Assembly (NCBI RefSeq): GCF_900102695.1
Contig: NZ_FMVW01000006.1
Span: 150,760 to 214,759 of the forward strand
DNA from: Afifella marina DSM 2698
GTDB lineage: Bacteria > Pseudomonadota > Alphaproteobacteria > Rhizobiales > Afifellaceae
Reading direction: 5' to 3'
DNA length: 64,000 nucleotides
Shown here in pieces: positions 53,647 to 62,580 of this stretch (the stretch's first letter is position 1; every line of letters starts with the position of its first letter). Under the pieces are notes generated by a model. It ran no database searches. It saw nothing but the letters and a program-made list of their open reading frames with translations, and was not told where the DNA came from. The position numbers were made by a program, and so were the translations under genes.

Positions 53647-54159
53647 ATGGACTCGCGCGGCAGCGACCCGACCGACACGATCGTGAAGCCGGCCATGATC
53701 GCGCTCCTGGTCGTCTCGGGCGTGACCGGGATCATGATGCTCACGCATCGCTACAGCGATCTCGTTCGCTTCGCGCATGAATGGCTGAGTGTTCTCTTCA
53801 TCGTCGCCGCACTCTGGCTCTTGGTCCGCAACTGGCGAATTTTTGCGCGGTCGTTCAAACGGGGTTCCGGCCGGGGCGCCTTCGGGATCGCCCTTGTGGC
53901 ATCGGTGGCGCTCACCGGAATGACGGGAAACGCTCAGCATGTGAGCCCGACCACCGTGCTTCAGGCGTTATCGAGCGCGCCCCTTGAGAAAGCGGCCCCC
54001 GCCTTCGGACTGGAACCGGAGACCGCACTGGCGGTGCTGCATCAGGCCGGGATCAAGGCTTCCCTTGGCGATACGCTCAGCACGATCGGCGCCCGCAACG
54101 GCACCAACGGCGCGGAGATCGCCTCGCGCCTTGCCGAACAGGCGCAGGCGAGCGAGTAA
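53647..54159 (+). CDS. DUF4405-like membrane protein (flavinylation-associated cytochrome type)
   Basis: 170 residues. Three hydrophobic helices (about 15-33, 42-61 and 76-92); His34 and His44 (LTHRYSDLVRFAHEW) sit at membrane edges as in DUF4405 proteins proposed to bind haem and pass electrons to flavinylated proteins. A soluble C-terminal segment of about 75 residues (AFGLEPETALAVLHQAGIKASLGDTLS region) looks like a small helical hairpin-containing domain, possibly a DUF4405-linked helix-hairpin motif. No flavinylation enzyme (ApbE) is nearby. The function is tentative. Confidence 0.7.
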   Translation: MDSRGSDPTDTIVKPAMIALLVVSGVTGIMMLTHRYSDLVRFAHEWLSVLFIVAALWLLVRNWRIFARSFKRGSGRGAFGIALVASVALTGMTGNAQHVSPTTVLQALSSAPLEKAAPAFGLEPETALAVLHQAGIKASLGDTLSTIGARNGTNGAEIASRLAEQAQASE

Positions 54160-54290
54160 CCTCGGCACAACATAGCTTCAGAAAGCCGCACCGCTGTGCG
54201 CACGCCGGCCACACCACGACGCCGACAAGGATGGGATAGCCTGCGAGCCCGTGCCTTCGACCAACGTCAATCTGAGGTTCAGGTCGTGGT

Positions 54291-55589
54291 CTAATCGGGA
54301 TTCTTTTTGGCAGCTGCACGACGTGCCCGGCGGACCCCGTACCACACGAGACCTGCCACAAACGGCACCGCAAGACCCGTCGCCAGACCAACATTGATCG
54401 GCGTGCCGGCGCTTTCCGCGGCCTTGAAGAGATAGCCGACGAGACCGATGGCGTAATAACTGATCGCCACCACCGACAGGCCTTCGACCGTTTCCTGCAG
54501 TTTGAGCTGAACGCGCGCGCGCTCGTCCATATTCTTCAAAAGGTCGCGGTTCTGCTCTTCGAGTTCCACCTCGACACGCGCACGCAGAAGGCTGCCGACA
54601 CGGGCCGCACGCTGCGCCAGCGCCTCCTGGCGCTCCTCAGCCGATTCGCAAGTCGCCATCGCCGGCCCCATGCGCCGGTCCAAAAAGCCGTCGATGGTCA
54701 ACACCTCGTCCATGCGCTCCAAACGCAGATCGCGCAGCCGCTGTTTGACGAGCTGATAATAGGCGCGCGATGCGCCGAAACGATAGCTGGTGCGCGCCGC
54801 CACGCTTTCGATCTCGGCAGAGAGTTGGGACAGATGGCGCAGCAGATCGGCGTCGCTCGTCTTGTCTGTCCGGTCGGCCATGCGCGCACTGATATCAGCG
54901 AGCGCCTCGTCGACCGAGCGCAGCCGCGGCGTTGCCTCCTGGGCGATCGGCAGAGCCAGTAGCGCGAGCGCGCGATAGGTGTTGAGTTCGACAAGCCGCT
55001 GCACGGTACGGCCGGCATGGCGCTCCTCGAGCCCCTTGTCCTGGATCAGGATGCGCGTGAAATGGTCGGAATGCAGGCGGAAATCGGCCCATACCAGAGC
55101 CTTGCCACCGGCCACGGCATTGCCGATCAGAGGATTGCCATTGAAATGCCGGAGCGAGATCTCCTCCGGGCTCGGCATCTCCACTTCTTTCGGGATGATC
55201 GCCAAATGCACCGCCGACAAGATCTCCCCCGGCACTTCCGCGAGCCAGTCGCGCGGCAGTTCCTCGATGATCGTGTCTTCGAAGGGGTGGGTGAAATGCG
55301 CCCGCCGGAAAAAAGTGTAGGAGCAGAATTCCGTATGGCGCTCCCATTTTACGGTGAGACCACCAAACTCGGATGTATGGTGTTTCGCGTCGCTTGAGGG
55401 AGCTGAGCCGCCGAGACGGGCGCAAAGGCGCGCCAGATGCTCCCGGTCCGCCTCCAGGCTCTTCTCGCCAGACAAGGCGGCAAATTGCGAGATGCGCAAG
55501 GGGGCGCGCATCGGCTCGGACGGCCGCGCATGCAGCTCGCGGATCAGGTATTCCCGTTGCGGATGCTCACGGAAAGCTTGTGTGTTCAT
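54291..55589 (-). CDS. DUF3422 family membrane-anchored protein
   Basis: 432 residues from the ATG at 55589, overlapping the end of sqdC by 23 bases. The N-terminal part (REHPQREYLIRELHARPSEP) and central HFTHPFEDT region are DUF3422 hallmarks. A long helical/coiled stretch (about 225-370) precedes two membrane helices near the C-terminus (VVAISYYAIGLVGYLF and GLATGLAVPFVAGLVWYGV), ending in a basic tail. The function of the family is not established. The tight overlap implies co-expression with the sulfolipid genes. Confidence 0.85.
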   Translation of the reverse strand: MNTQAFREHPQREYLIRELHARPSEPMRAPLRISQFAALSGEKSLEADREHLARLCARLGGSAPSSDAKHHTSEFGGLTVKWERHTEFCSYTFFRRAHFTHPFEDTIIEELPRDWLAEVPGEILSAVHLAIIPKEVEMPSPEEISLRHFNGNPLIGNAVAGGKALVWADFRLHSDHFTRILIQDKGLEERHAGRTVQRLVELNTYRALALLALPIAQEATPRLRSVDEALADISARMADRTDKTSDADLLRHLSQLSAEIESVAARTSYRFGASRAYYQLVKQRLRDLRLERMDEVLTIDGFLDRRMGPAMATCESAEERQEALAQRAARVGSLLRARVEVELEEQNRDLLKNMDERARVQLKLQETVEGLSVVAISYYAIGLVGYLFKAAESAGTPINVGLATGLAVPFVAGLVWYGVRRARRAAAKKNPD

Positions 55590-56565
55590 TCGCTTCGGCT
55601 CCACAAACGCCGGCGAGTACATCGATCGTGCCGGCGAATTGCGTCCGCCCGCCCGGTTGCCAGCCCAGTCTCCTTAAGCGATCACAACACATGATGGCGA
55701 CACTTCTTTCGTCGCCCCTTTCAGGTAGCGATCCTGGCCGGGCCAGTGCCTCGCGCAACGCCGCCACGATCTCGCGGTTGCTGAGAAGAAGATCGGAGCA
55801 GTTGTAGACCTGTCCGGCAGCCATTTCCGCGGGAGCACCAAGGAGGATAGCGACGGCCTGCCCGACATCCTCGCCATGAACCTCCGTCGCGACGCGCGGC
55901 GCAATTTCAAGAGTCCCGTCAAGAATCTGGCGTGCGATGCTCATCCATTTCGTCCGCTCCACCGGTTCCACGAGACCATAAACACCCGTCACTCTAAGCG
56001 AGGCCCCGGCAAAGCCCATAGGCGGGGTGGCCGGCGTGACGGCTGGAACGGCGGGCGGAGCAAACGCCTCCGGCGGGGCGAGGCAGAGTTTGCGCAGTCC
56101 CCGTTCCACGGCGAGCTTGACGTGGCCGTAATGGGTGTCCGGCTCGGGCACCATCGTCTCATCGAGCGGTCCTTCCAGCGAACCGTAGACGGCACGGCTC
56201 GACAAGAAGATGGCACGCTTCACGCCCGAAGCTTTGGCCTCAGCCAGAAAGCGCAAAGAAGCGTCGCGGTTGGCGCGGTAGAAACCTTCGACGTCGTCGC
56301 CCTCGCCACCGCGGTAGCGGCCCGCCACATGGCGAAAAGCGGCGTGGACGACGTGATCCACGTCCGCAAGGGCGTTGCCGAATTCACGCTGCGGATCGAG
56401 CGCAAAGGGCACCCACTCAAAGGGAAAGGAAAAACGCCCCTCGGGCGGCCGGGTCCGCGAGGCGAGCCTGATCCGAAGACCATGGCCGGCCAGATAGCCG
56501 GCAATCAGCTGGCCGACATAGCCAGTCCCGCCGGTGACGAGAACGAGGGGCGACTTGTCGCTCAT
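55567..56565 (-). CDS. sqdC: Sulfolipid biosynthesis reductase-like protein SqdC (NAD-dependent epimerase/dehydratase fold)
   Basis: 332 residues, extended SDR fold with TGGTGYVGQLIAGYLAG at the N-terminus, FLSSRAVYG with the catalytic Ser/Thr region and THYGHVKLAVE as the Tyr-x3-Lys equivalent. Third gene after sqdB and a GT8 transferase, the order of the sqdBDC operon of Rhodobacter and Sinorhizobium, which is the main ground for the name. Its own reaction in sulfoquinovosyl diacylglycerol synthesis is not well defined. Confidence 0.78.
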   Translation of the reverse strand: MSDKSPLVLVTGGTGYVGQLIAGYLAGHGLRIRLASRTRPPEGRFSFPFEWVPFALDPQREFGNALADVDHVVHAAFRHVAGRYRGGEGDDVEGFYRANRDASLRFLAEAKASGVKRAIFLSSRAVYGSLEGPLDETMVPEPDTHYGHVKLAVERGLRKLCLAPPEAFAPPAVPAVTPATPPMGFAGASLRVTGVYGLVEPVERTKWMSIARQILDGTLEIAPRVATEVHGEDVGQAVAILLGAPAEMAAGQVYNCSDLLLSNREIVAALREALARPGSLPERGDERSVAIMCCDRLRRLGWQPGGRTQFAGTIDVLAGVCGAEANEHTSFP

Positions 56566-56580
56566 GCGCAGGGAAAATCC

Positions 56581-57384
56581 CTACGCGACCGGCACGATCG
56601 GATCGAGCGATTCCGGCAATCCACGCCCTTCCATGACGTTCCACCACAAATCGATCAGCGGCCCGAGCTCGGCGCGCTTGGGATGATCTTCCTGCCAGGG
56701 CTTTTCGTATTGGTAGTGCAGGATCTTGGTGGCATCCCAGTTCCACAGCTGCGGCAACCGGAAATAGACGTATTGAAGGACGTTGTAGATGTACGGCAGG
56801 CCGTGCCAGTCGGCGAAGTAATCCTGCAAAAAGCTCTGATCGGTGCGGGGCCAGAACGCGTCGGGCGCGTCGAGGACCAGCATCATCGTCTCGTAGGTCG
56901 CCTTGTTGGGCTCGGTTACGAAGACGCCGGAATTCAGCCGATGGAAACCGTCGAGCGCGTCATAGACGTTCGGCGCGGCGGAAAACCCCGGATAGCCGAA
57001 GAGCTTGTCGCAATTGCGCAGAAAGAGCGCATCGGCATCAACGAAGACGATGCGCTCGTATTCATCGAGCTCCCAGAGCCGCAGCTTGGCAAAATTGAGA
57101 AGCGGGTCGTGAAAGCTCGGCTTCTCTCCCCTCGTGAAGGGCGCTTCACGGTGCTGGGCGGCCCGGCTATGGCGTTCGCGGAAAGCTTCCGACACCTCCG
57201 GCGGACGTGTCGGAACCACCCTCACCCCTTCCGCTTCCATCTGATCGAGCCCCGGAAGATCCTCCGGGGCCAGGACAAGCAGCGGCGCTTCCGATTCCGT
57301 CATACGGAATGAACGCGCAAGCGCCGTCGCTCCGATCAAGTAATCAGGATTTGCGGCAAGGGTAGCATAGGCAACTTTCGCCAT
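56581..57384 (-). CDS. sqdD: Glycogenin-like GT8 glycosyltransferase SqdD
   Basis: 267 residues. GT8 fold with DxD metal/UDP-sugar site VFVDADALF (Asp116-Ala-Asp118) and NFAKLRLWEL just before; NSGVFV, TDQSFLQDYF and a C-terminal LHYQYEKPW segment match glycogenin-like enzymes. In Rhodobacter sphaeroides the sqdD product is glycogenin-like and takes part in transferring sulfoquinovose from UDP-sulfoquinovose to diacylglycerol. It sits between sqdB and sqdC with gaps of 23 and 15 bases. Confidence 0.83.
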   Translation of the reverse strand: MAKVAYATLAANPDYLIGATALARSFRMTESEAPLLVLAPEDLPGLDQMEAEGVRVVPTRPPEVSEAFRERHSRAAQHREAPFTRGEKPSFHDPLLNFAKLRLWELDEYERIVFVDADALFLRNCDKLFGYPGFSAAPNVYDALDGFHRLNSGVFVTEPNKATYETMMLVLDAPDAFWPRTDQSFLQDYFADWHGLPYIYNVLQYVYFRLPQLWNWDATKILHYQYEKPWQEDHPKRAELGPLIDLWWNVMEGRGLPESLDPIVPVA

Positions 57385-57407
57385 ACGGCCGAGACTTTCT
57401 ATGAACT

Positions 57408-58628
57408 TTAGGAGATTGCCGTCAATTTCGGCGAACCTGGGTGGGTATTAATCGCCTTGTTACGCTCTTTCGTCCACCCAGACACGCACGGAATGCGCGT
57501 TTTGTCGATTCGGTAGGCGTATTTGCGGGCCACGTCGATCACTTCCGACAAGAGGCCTTCCTCAAGCCGGATCGGATCGAGGCCGAGAGCTAGGAACTTT
57601 TCGTTGCAGACGGAAAGCTCGTTTTCGTCCGCCTCTTTGCGAGGGTTCGGCAGGTTGATGATCTTCGCGTCCGTCATCTTCGCAACGAGCTCGGCGAGAT
57701 CGCGCACCCGATGGGTCTCCGTCGCCTGGTTGAAGATCTTGACCGGTTCACCCGCCGCCGGCGGATTCTTGAGAGCAATTTCGATGCAGCGCACGGAATC
57801 CTGAATATGGATGAAAGCGCGCGTCTGCCCACCGGTGCCGTGCACGGTGAGCGGATAGCCGACCGCGGCCTGAATCAGGAAGCGGTTAAGGACGGTGCCG
57901 TAATCGCCGTCATAATCGAAACGATTGATGAGCTGTTCGTGCATCTTCGTTTCGGCGGTGTTGGTCCCCCAAACGACGCCTTGATGCAGGTCGGTGACGC
58001 GGATGCCGTCATTCTTGGCGTAGAACTGGAACAGCAGCTGATCGAGGCATTTCGTCATGTGATAGACGCTGCCCGGATTGGCCGGATAGAGGATTTCGCG
58101 ATCCTCCCACTCGCCCGTCTGGCTCTGGATCTTGACCGGCAGATAGCCTTCCGGGATCTGCGCCTTCACCGTGCCATAGCCATAAACGCCCATGGTGCCG
58201 AGATGCACGAGATGCGCGTCGAGATCGACCGCGACCATGGCGTTCAGAATGTTGTGGGTGGCGTTGACGTTGTTGTCGACCGTGTAGGTCTTATGACGGT
58301 CCGACTTCATCGAATAGGGCGCAGCGCGCTGCTCGGCGAAGTGGATGATCGCCGCGGGACGATTCTCATCAAGCCAGTTCTTGAACCGCTCGTATTCCTT
58401 GGCGACGTCGATCAGATGGAAGCGCAGTGCAACCCCTGTCAGTTCGCGCCAGACCCGGCAACGTTCCTGGATGGAATCCATCGGGGTAAGCGACTGAACG
58501 CCAAGCTCGGTGTCGATCCAGCGACGGCTCAGATTGTCGATGATGTGGACCTCGTGCCCACGCTTCGACAAATGCAAGACGGTTGGCCAGCCGACGAAGC
58601 CGTCGCCTCCTAAAACCGCGATCTTCAT
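57408..58628 (-). CDS. sqdB: UDP-sulfoquinovose synthase
   Basis: 406 residues. Makes UDP-sulfoquinovose from UDP-glucose and sulfite. The extended-SDR motif GGDGFVGWP (8-15), catalytic Thr145 in HLGTMGVYGYG and Tyr189-Lys193 in SVYHMTK are present, together with HFAEQRAAPYSM and VVWGTNTAET, which are specific to SQD1/SqdB. First gene of the sqdBDC operon, so the organism can replace phospholipid with sulfolipid. Confidence 0.96.
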   Translation of the reverse strand: MKIAVLGGDGFVGWPTVLHLSKRGHEVHIIDNLSRRWIDTELGVQSLTPMDSIQERCRVWRELTGVALRFHLIDVAKEYERFKNWLDENRPAAIIHFAEQRAAPYSMKSDRHKTYTVDNNVNATHNILNAMVAVDLDAHLVHLGTMGVYGYGTVKAQIPEGYLPVKIQSQTGEWEDREILYPANPGSVYHMTKCLDQLLFQFYAKNDGIRVTDLHQGVVWGTNTAETKMHEQLINRFDYDGDYGTVLNRFLIQAAVGYPLTVHGTGGQTRAFIHIQDSVRCIEIALKNPPAAGEPVKIFNQATETHRVRDLAELVAKMTDAKIINLPNPRKEADENELSVCNEKFLALGLDPIRLEEGLLSEVIDVARKYAYRIDKTRIPCVSGWTKERNKAINTHPGSPKLTAIS

Positions 58629-58887
58629 GACAATCCCATCTCCTGAGTGCGCTTTGCGTCGATCTTGTCACAATATCGGCGCCGGATGACAATCCCATGG
58701 TGCAAGCCAGGGATGCGACGTTGCGCGTCGGCGGCAAAGGGCGCACCGTCCGGACGGTGCCGAAGGTGCCCACGCCACTGAGAATTCGGGCGCAACTGGA
58801 AGGCCGTCAAGGCGCGCCGTCGATCCCTTGCCCAGCTCATAAAAATGCTCTTTGCGAACGCCCGGCGACCCGTTCAGCACCGCACGT

Positions 58888-59349
58888 TCAGTTCTGGCGT
58901 TTGAGAAAGTCCCGGAATGCCGCGAGCGTTTCGTCGCTGACATGATGCTCCACGCCTTCCGCGTCCTGTTCGGCGATTTCGCGGCTCGTGCCGATCGCGA
59001 GGAGGAAATCGCGCACCAGCGCATGGCGTTCGCGTGCGCGTGCGGCCAGGGCTTTGCCGGCATCGGTCAGGAAGATCGAACGATAGGGTTCAGAGCGCAC
59101 CAGCCCGTCGCGGATCAACCGCTGAATCGTGCGGTTGACCGTGGCGTGCGTCACCCCGAAGCGCTCCACGAGGTCGGTTCCACGCGCCTCTCCACGGACG
59201 GCGATCAAATCGTCGATCAGCTCGACATAATCCTCCGCCACTTCCGATTGGTGCGCCTTGCGCACCCGCTCGAAAGCCGCGCGCTGGCGCGCCGGATTGA
59301 GAAGCTTGTCCTTTGGCACTGTCCGGTCCGTAGGCAGGAGCAACGCCAC
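58888..59349 (-). CDS. mntR: Manganese-responsive repressor MntR (DtxR family)
   Basis: 153 residues. The N-terminal winged helix reads DLIAVRGEARGTDLVERFGVTHATVNRTIQRLIRDGLV (about 47-85), followed by the DtxR dimer/metal domain with ALVRDFLLAIG and DAEGVEHHVSDET, where the Glu-x2-His-His ligands sit. It represses manganese importers when Mn is sufficient. No Mn transporter gene is in the window. It stands alone in its direction between trmO and sqdB. Confidence 0.88.
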   Translation of the reverse strand: MALLLPTDRTVPKDKLLNPARQRAAFERVRKAHQSEVAEDYVELIDDLIAVRGEARGTDLVERFGVTHATVNRTIQRLIRDGLVRSEPYRSIFLTDAGKALAARARERHALVRDFLLAIGTSREIAEQDAEGVEHHVSDETLAAFRDFLKRQN

Positions 59350-59518
59350 TTCTGTAACAAATTTTCACCGGCGGACAATGCTTAGCATCGCCTAAAGCGG
59401 AGCGCCTTGCCGCACGTCTAAAGGCCTCGGATCGACCGTTATGACGTGACGGGAATAGGACCTCCGCAGACCTCGGTTGACCTCGCCGCAACCCGCAACT
59501 CAGGGCGCGAACGCGCGC

Positions 59519-60016
59519 TCACGTCGCCTCCACCTGCTGATCGCCCGGATGCGGAGGTCCGGCGGGCTTATAGAGGCAGCGGTCCGGCTTGATGTCGATG
59601 AGCGGCGTCTCGTCGAGACAATCCATGCCGCGCACCAAGAGCGCCCCCTCCTCCACCGCCACCAGTCTGACGATCGAAGAACCGATCGGATTTGGCCGCA
59701 CCGGCGAGCGGAGCGCGAACGTTCCCCGCGCCTCGCCGCCGCCTCTGGGGCTTTGCAGGACGAGATCGCGGCGGGACCGGTGCAGCCAGTAGAGCACTTC
59801 GAGCCGTTCGTAGAGCGCGATGGTCTGCAGCGCCTCGGTCCACGGCTCGAAGATTTCCAACCGGCACAAAGGCCCGTCCGGTCGTCCCATGCGCGGACAA
59901 TCCATCCGCGATTTCCAGGGGGTACGGGCACGGCCGATAAAGACGAGGCCCGCATCGACGGGCGGAGGCGCCGAAACGGCGCGCTCCCTTTGATCGTCCA
60001 CGTCTCGCCCGCTCAT
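59519..60016 (-). CDS. trmO: tRNA m6t6A37 methyltransferase TrmO (TsaA/YaeB family)
   Basis: 165 residues. The beta-barrel SAM-binding fold shows the conserved [14 protein letters not shown] segment, [24 protein letters not shown], the diagnostic [17 protein letters not shown] motif and a C-terminal [11 protein letters not shown]. It adds a methyl to t6A37 of certain tRNAs; older annotations call it VirR. It begins one base after the molbindin stop, so the two are one operon. Confidence 0.88.
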   Translation of the reverse strand: MSGRDVDDQRERAVSAPPPVDAGLVFIGRARTPWKSRMDCPRMGRPDGPLCRLEIFEPWTEALQTIALYERLEVLYWLHRSRRDLVLQSPRGGGEARGTFALRSPVRPNPIGSSIVRLVAVEEGALLVRGMDCLDETPLIDIKPDRCLYKPAGPPHPGDQQVEAT

Positions 60017-60017
60017 G

Positions 60018-60227
60018 TCAGTCGCTGACGCCGACCATCACGTCGGAAGCCTTCACGACCGCATAAGCCTCCTGACCGACCTTAAGGCCCAACTCGTCGA
60101 CGGCCTCGTTGGTAATCGATGAGGTGATGACCGCTCCGCCAATGTCGATGCGAACATGCGACGTGGTCGCCCCCTTCAACACTTCCACGACCTTGCCCTT
60201 GAGCTGGTTGCGCGCACTAAGCTTCAT
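60018..60227 (-). CDS. Molbindin (TOBE/Mop domain molybdate-binding protein)
   Basis: 69 residues from the ATG at 60227, preceded by GGGGGACAAGG; a TTG five codons upstream is an alternative. A single Mop domain: [52 protein letters not shown], the family signature. Molbindins store or buffer molybdate in the cytoplasm. It is divergent from modE, and the region between them has an inverted repeat. Confidence 0.93.
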   Translation of the reverse strand: MKLSARNQLKGKVVEVLKGATTSHVRIDIGGAVITSSITNEAVDELGLKVGQEAYAVVKASDVMVGVSD

Positions 60228-60270
60228 ATCCTTGTCCCCCAAACGTCGAACTATCTATGAACTTAGCGAC

Positions 60271-60297
60271 ACGTTATGTAGTTTGACTATACGACGT
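60271..60297. promoter_or_regulatory. Putative ModE site between molbindin and modE
   Basis: Imperfect inverted repeat ACGTTATGTAG (60271-60281), 5-base centre, CTATACGACGT (60287-60297). The spaced TAT/ATA character and dyad resemble ModE boxes. A second outer repeat AACGTCG (60242-60248) and CGACGTT (60292-60298) is perfect. Position between molbindin and modE supports molybdate control of both, by inference. Confidence 0.5.
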
Positions 60298-60316
60298 TAG
60301 ACGAGCACCCCCGGCA

Positions 60317-61108
60317 ATGGAAATCGAAGCCCTCGTATCTTTGCGCAGCGCGGAATCGCCGGCGGTCGGCCGCGACAGGATCCGCCTGCTCGAAGCCGTG
60401 GCGCGGGAGGGCTCGATCACGGCCGGGGCGAAGGCTGCCGGCATCACCTACAAGGCCGCATGGGATGCGCTCGACGCCATGGCCAATCTGTTCGGTCAGC
60501 CCCTTCTGGAAAAGCGCACCGGCGGACGTTCCGGCGGCGGGGCGACCCTGACCCCGACCGGCATCAAGGTCATCGAGGCCTATCACAAGCTCGAGGTGGA
60601 GATGGCGCGCGTCGTGCGCTCCATCGAGCCGCATCTGTCCGGCACCGGCATTTCTCCGCTCAACCTCGTCTCGGGAGTTCTCATGAAGACCTCGGCCCGC
60701 AATGCGCTGAGAGGCACGATCACGCAGATCGTCTCCGACACGGTCGCCTGCGAGGTGGCCATCAAGGTCAACGAGGATACGACGATCTACGCCGTCGTCA
60801 CCCAGGAGAGCCTGAAGGCGCTCGGCCTGTGCATCGGCCGGGAGGCCGTCGCCCTCATCAAGGCGCCCTTCGTCATCATCGCGCCCGGCAAAAGCGCCCC
60901 GCCCATGTCGGTGCGCAATTGCGTCGCCGGCCAGGTGCGCCGGCTGACGCCCTCCGAAGTTACCACCGAAGTGGTTCTCGACATCGGCGGCGAGAAAAGC
61001 CTCGCCGCCACCATCACGGCCGAAAGCGCCAGATCTCTGGGGCTCGAACCCGGAAAACCGGCATGTGCTCTCTTCGACGCGGCCCATGTCATTCTTGCGA
61101 TCGACTGA
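60317..61108 (+). CDS. modE: Molybdate-responsive regulator ModE
   Basis: 263 residues. An N-terminal LysR-like winged helix (about 17-100; RIRLLEAVAREGSITAGAKAAGITYKAAWDAL region, then GGRSGGGATLTPTG) is joined to two tandem Mop domains (TSARNALRGTITQIVSDTVACEV and MSVRNCVAGQVRRLTPSEVTTEV). Binding molybdate activates repression of modABC and, often, activation of molybdoenzyme genes. It precedes modA by 17 bases and is likely in the same transcript or just before it. Confidence 0.94.
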   Translation: MEIEALVSLRSAESPAVGRDRIRLLEAVAREGSITAGAKAAGITYKAAWDALDAMANLFGQPLLEKRTGGRSGGGATLTPTGIKVIEAYHKLEVEMARVVRSIEPHLSGTGISPLNLVSGVLMKTSARNALRGTITQIVSDTVACEVAIKVNEDTTIYAVVTQESLKALGLCIGREAVALIKAPFVIIAPGKSAPPMSVRNCVAGQVRRLTPSEVTTEVVLDIGGEKSLAATITAESARSLGLEPGKPACALFDAAHVILAID

Positions 61109-61125
61109 TCATTGGGGGAACAGAA

Positions 61126-61887
61126 ATGATGTCTTTGCGCTCTCTTGCGGCCGGGCTTGTGGTCGCCGCCATCTCTCTGCCGGCATCGATGGCTGCGGCG
61201 GCTGAGACGAATGTCGCCGTCGCCGCCAATTTCACCGAGGCGGCCAAGGAGATCGCCGCGGCCTTCAAGGAAAAGACCGGCGACGAAGCGGCTCTGTCTT
61301 TCGGCTCGACCGGCCAGCTCTACACGCAGATCAGCCAGGATGCGCCGTTTGAGGTGTTTCTTGCCGCAGATGACGAGCGGCCGGCAAAAGCGGTCTCCGA
61401 AGGCTATGCGGTGGAGGGAAGCGCGTTCACCTATGCGATCGGCAAGATCGTGCTGTGGAGCACCGACGCCGACCTCGTCAGCGGCGAAGACACCCTGAGA
61501 TCCGGCGATTTCAACAAGATCTCGATCGCCAATCCGACGACCGCCCCTTATGGCGCGGCCGCTGTTGAGACGATGAAGGCGCTCGGCGTCTACGACGACC
61601 TTGAGCCGAAGATCGTCCAGGGCAACAACATCGCCCAGGCCTTTCAGTTCGTGCAAACTGGCAATGCCGAGCTTGGTTTCGTGGCCCTGTCGCAGATTGC
61701 GGCGAACAGCGAAGGCTCGCGCTGGGAAGTGCCCGTCGATCTCTACACGCCGATCAAGCAGGACGCCGTCCTCTTGAAGAAGGGCGAGGAGAGCGCTGCG
61801 GCGAAGGCCTTTCTCGATTTCCTGAAGGGACCGGAAGCCGGCGCCATCATCGAGAAATACGGCTACGGCACGGCCGCGGGAAGCTGA
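61126..61887 (+). CDS. modA: Molybdate ABC transporter binding protein
   Basis: 253 residues from the first of two ATGs at 61126, after a GGGGGAA site. Signal peptide MMSLRSLAAGLVVAAISLPA, cleavage near AAA-ETN. The mature N-terminus ETNVAVAANFTEAAKEIAAAF and the ligand segments LSFGSTGQLYTQI and FVQTGNAELGFVALSQI are diagnostic of ModA. It binds molybdate (and tungstate) in the periplasm. Confidence 0.95.
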   Translation: MMSLRSLAAGLVVAAISLPASMAAAAETNVAVAANFTEAAKEIAAAFKEKTGDEAALSFGSTGQLYTQISQDAPFEVFLAADDERPAKAVSEGYAVEGSAFTYAIGKIVLWSTDADLVSGEDTLRSGDFNKISIANPTTAPYGAAAVETMKALGVYDDLEPKIVQGNNIAQAFQFVQTGNAELGFVALSQIAANSEGSRWEVPVDLYTPIKQDAVLLKKGEESAAAKAFLDFLKGPEAGAIIEKYGYGTAAGS

Positions 61888-62580
61888 TTGTCCGTGCCGG
61901 AGCTTTCGTCTGAAACCCTCTCGGCGATCCGCCTCACGATCGAGCTTGCTGCGATCACGACGGTGATCCTGCTTCTCGTCGGCACACCGATCGCCTGGTG
62001 GCTGGCGCGCTCCAAGGCGTGGTGGAAGGAGGCAATCGCCACCGTGGTGGCGCTGCCCCTCGTCCTGCCGCCGACGGTTCTGGGCTTTTATCTTCTCGTT
62101 GCGCTCGGCCCTTCGGGGCCGGGCGGGCAGATCGCATCACTCTGGGGCGCACGCACGCTCGCCTTCACCTTCGAGGGCCTCGTCATCGGCTCGGTCATCT
62201 ATTCCATGCCCTTCGTCGTGCAGCCGATCCGCAATGCCTTCGAGGCGATGGGCGAACGACCTCTGGAGGTGGCCGCGACCCTGCGCGCCTCGCCTTTGCG
62301 CACCTTTTGGAGCGTCGCGCTGCCACTCGCCCGGCCCGGCTTTCTCACAGGCGCCGTCCTCGGCTTTGCCCATACGGTCGGCGAATTCGGCGTGGTCCTG
62401 ATGATCGGCGGCAACATTCCGGGCGAGACCAAGGTTCTGTCGGTCGCCATCTACGACTACGTGGAGACGTTGCGCTGGGCCGAGGCGACGGTGCTGGCGG
62501 CCGGCATGGTCGTCTTCGCCTTCATCGTCATCTTGACCATGACACTCATCGAAAAACGCGTGGCGCGGCCCGGGAAATGA
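61888..62580 (+). CDS. modB: Molybdate ABC transporter permease
   Basis: 230 residues beginning with a TTG placed directly after the modA stop (TGA-TTG); a GTG at 61894 is an alternative. Five helices. [14 protein letters not shown] and the EAA loop [21 protein letters not shown] followed by [17 protein letters not shown] are typical of ModB. Its stop overlaps the modC start (ATGA). Confidence 0.94.
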   Translation: MSVPELSSETLSAIRLTIELAAITTVILLLVGTPIAWWLARSKAWWKEAIATVVALPLVLPPTVLGFYLLVALGPSGPGGQIASLWGARTLAFTFEGLVIGSVIYSMPFVVQPIRNAFEAMGERPLEVAATLRASPLRTFWSVALPLARPGFLTGAVLGFAHTVGEFGVVLMIGGNIPGETKVLSVAIYDYVETLRWAEATVLAAGMVVFAFIVILTMTLIEKRVARPGK

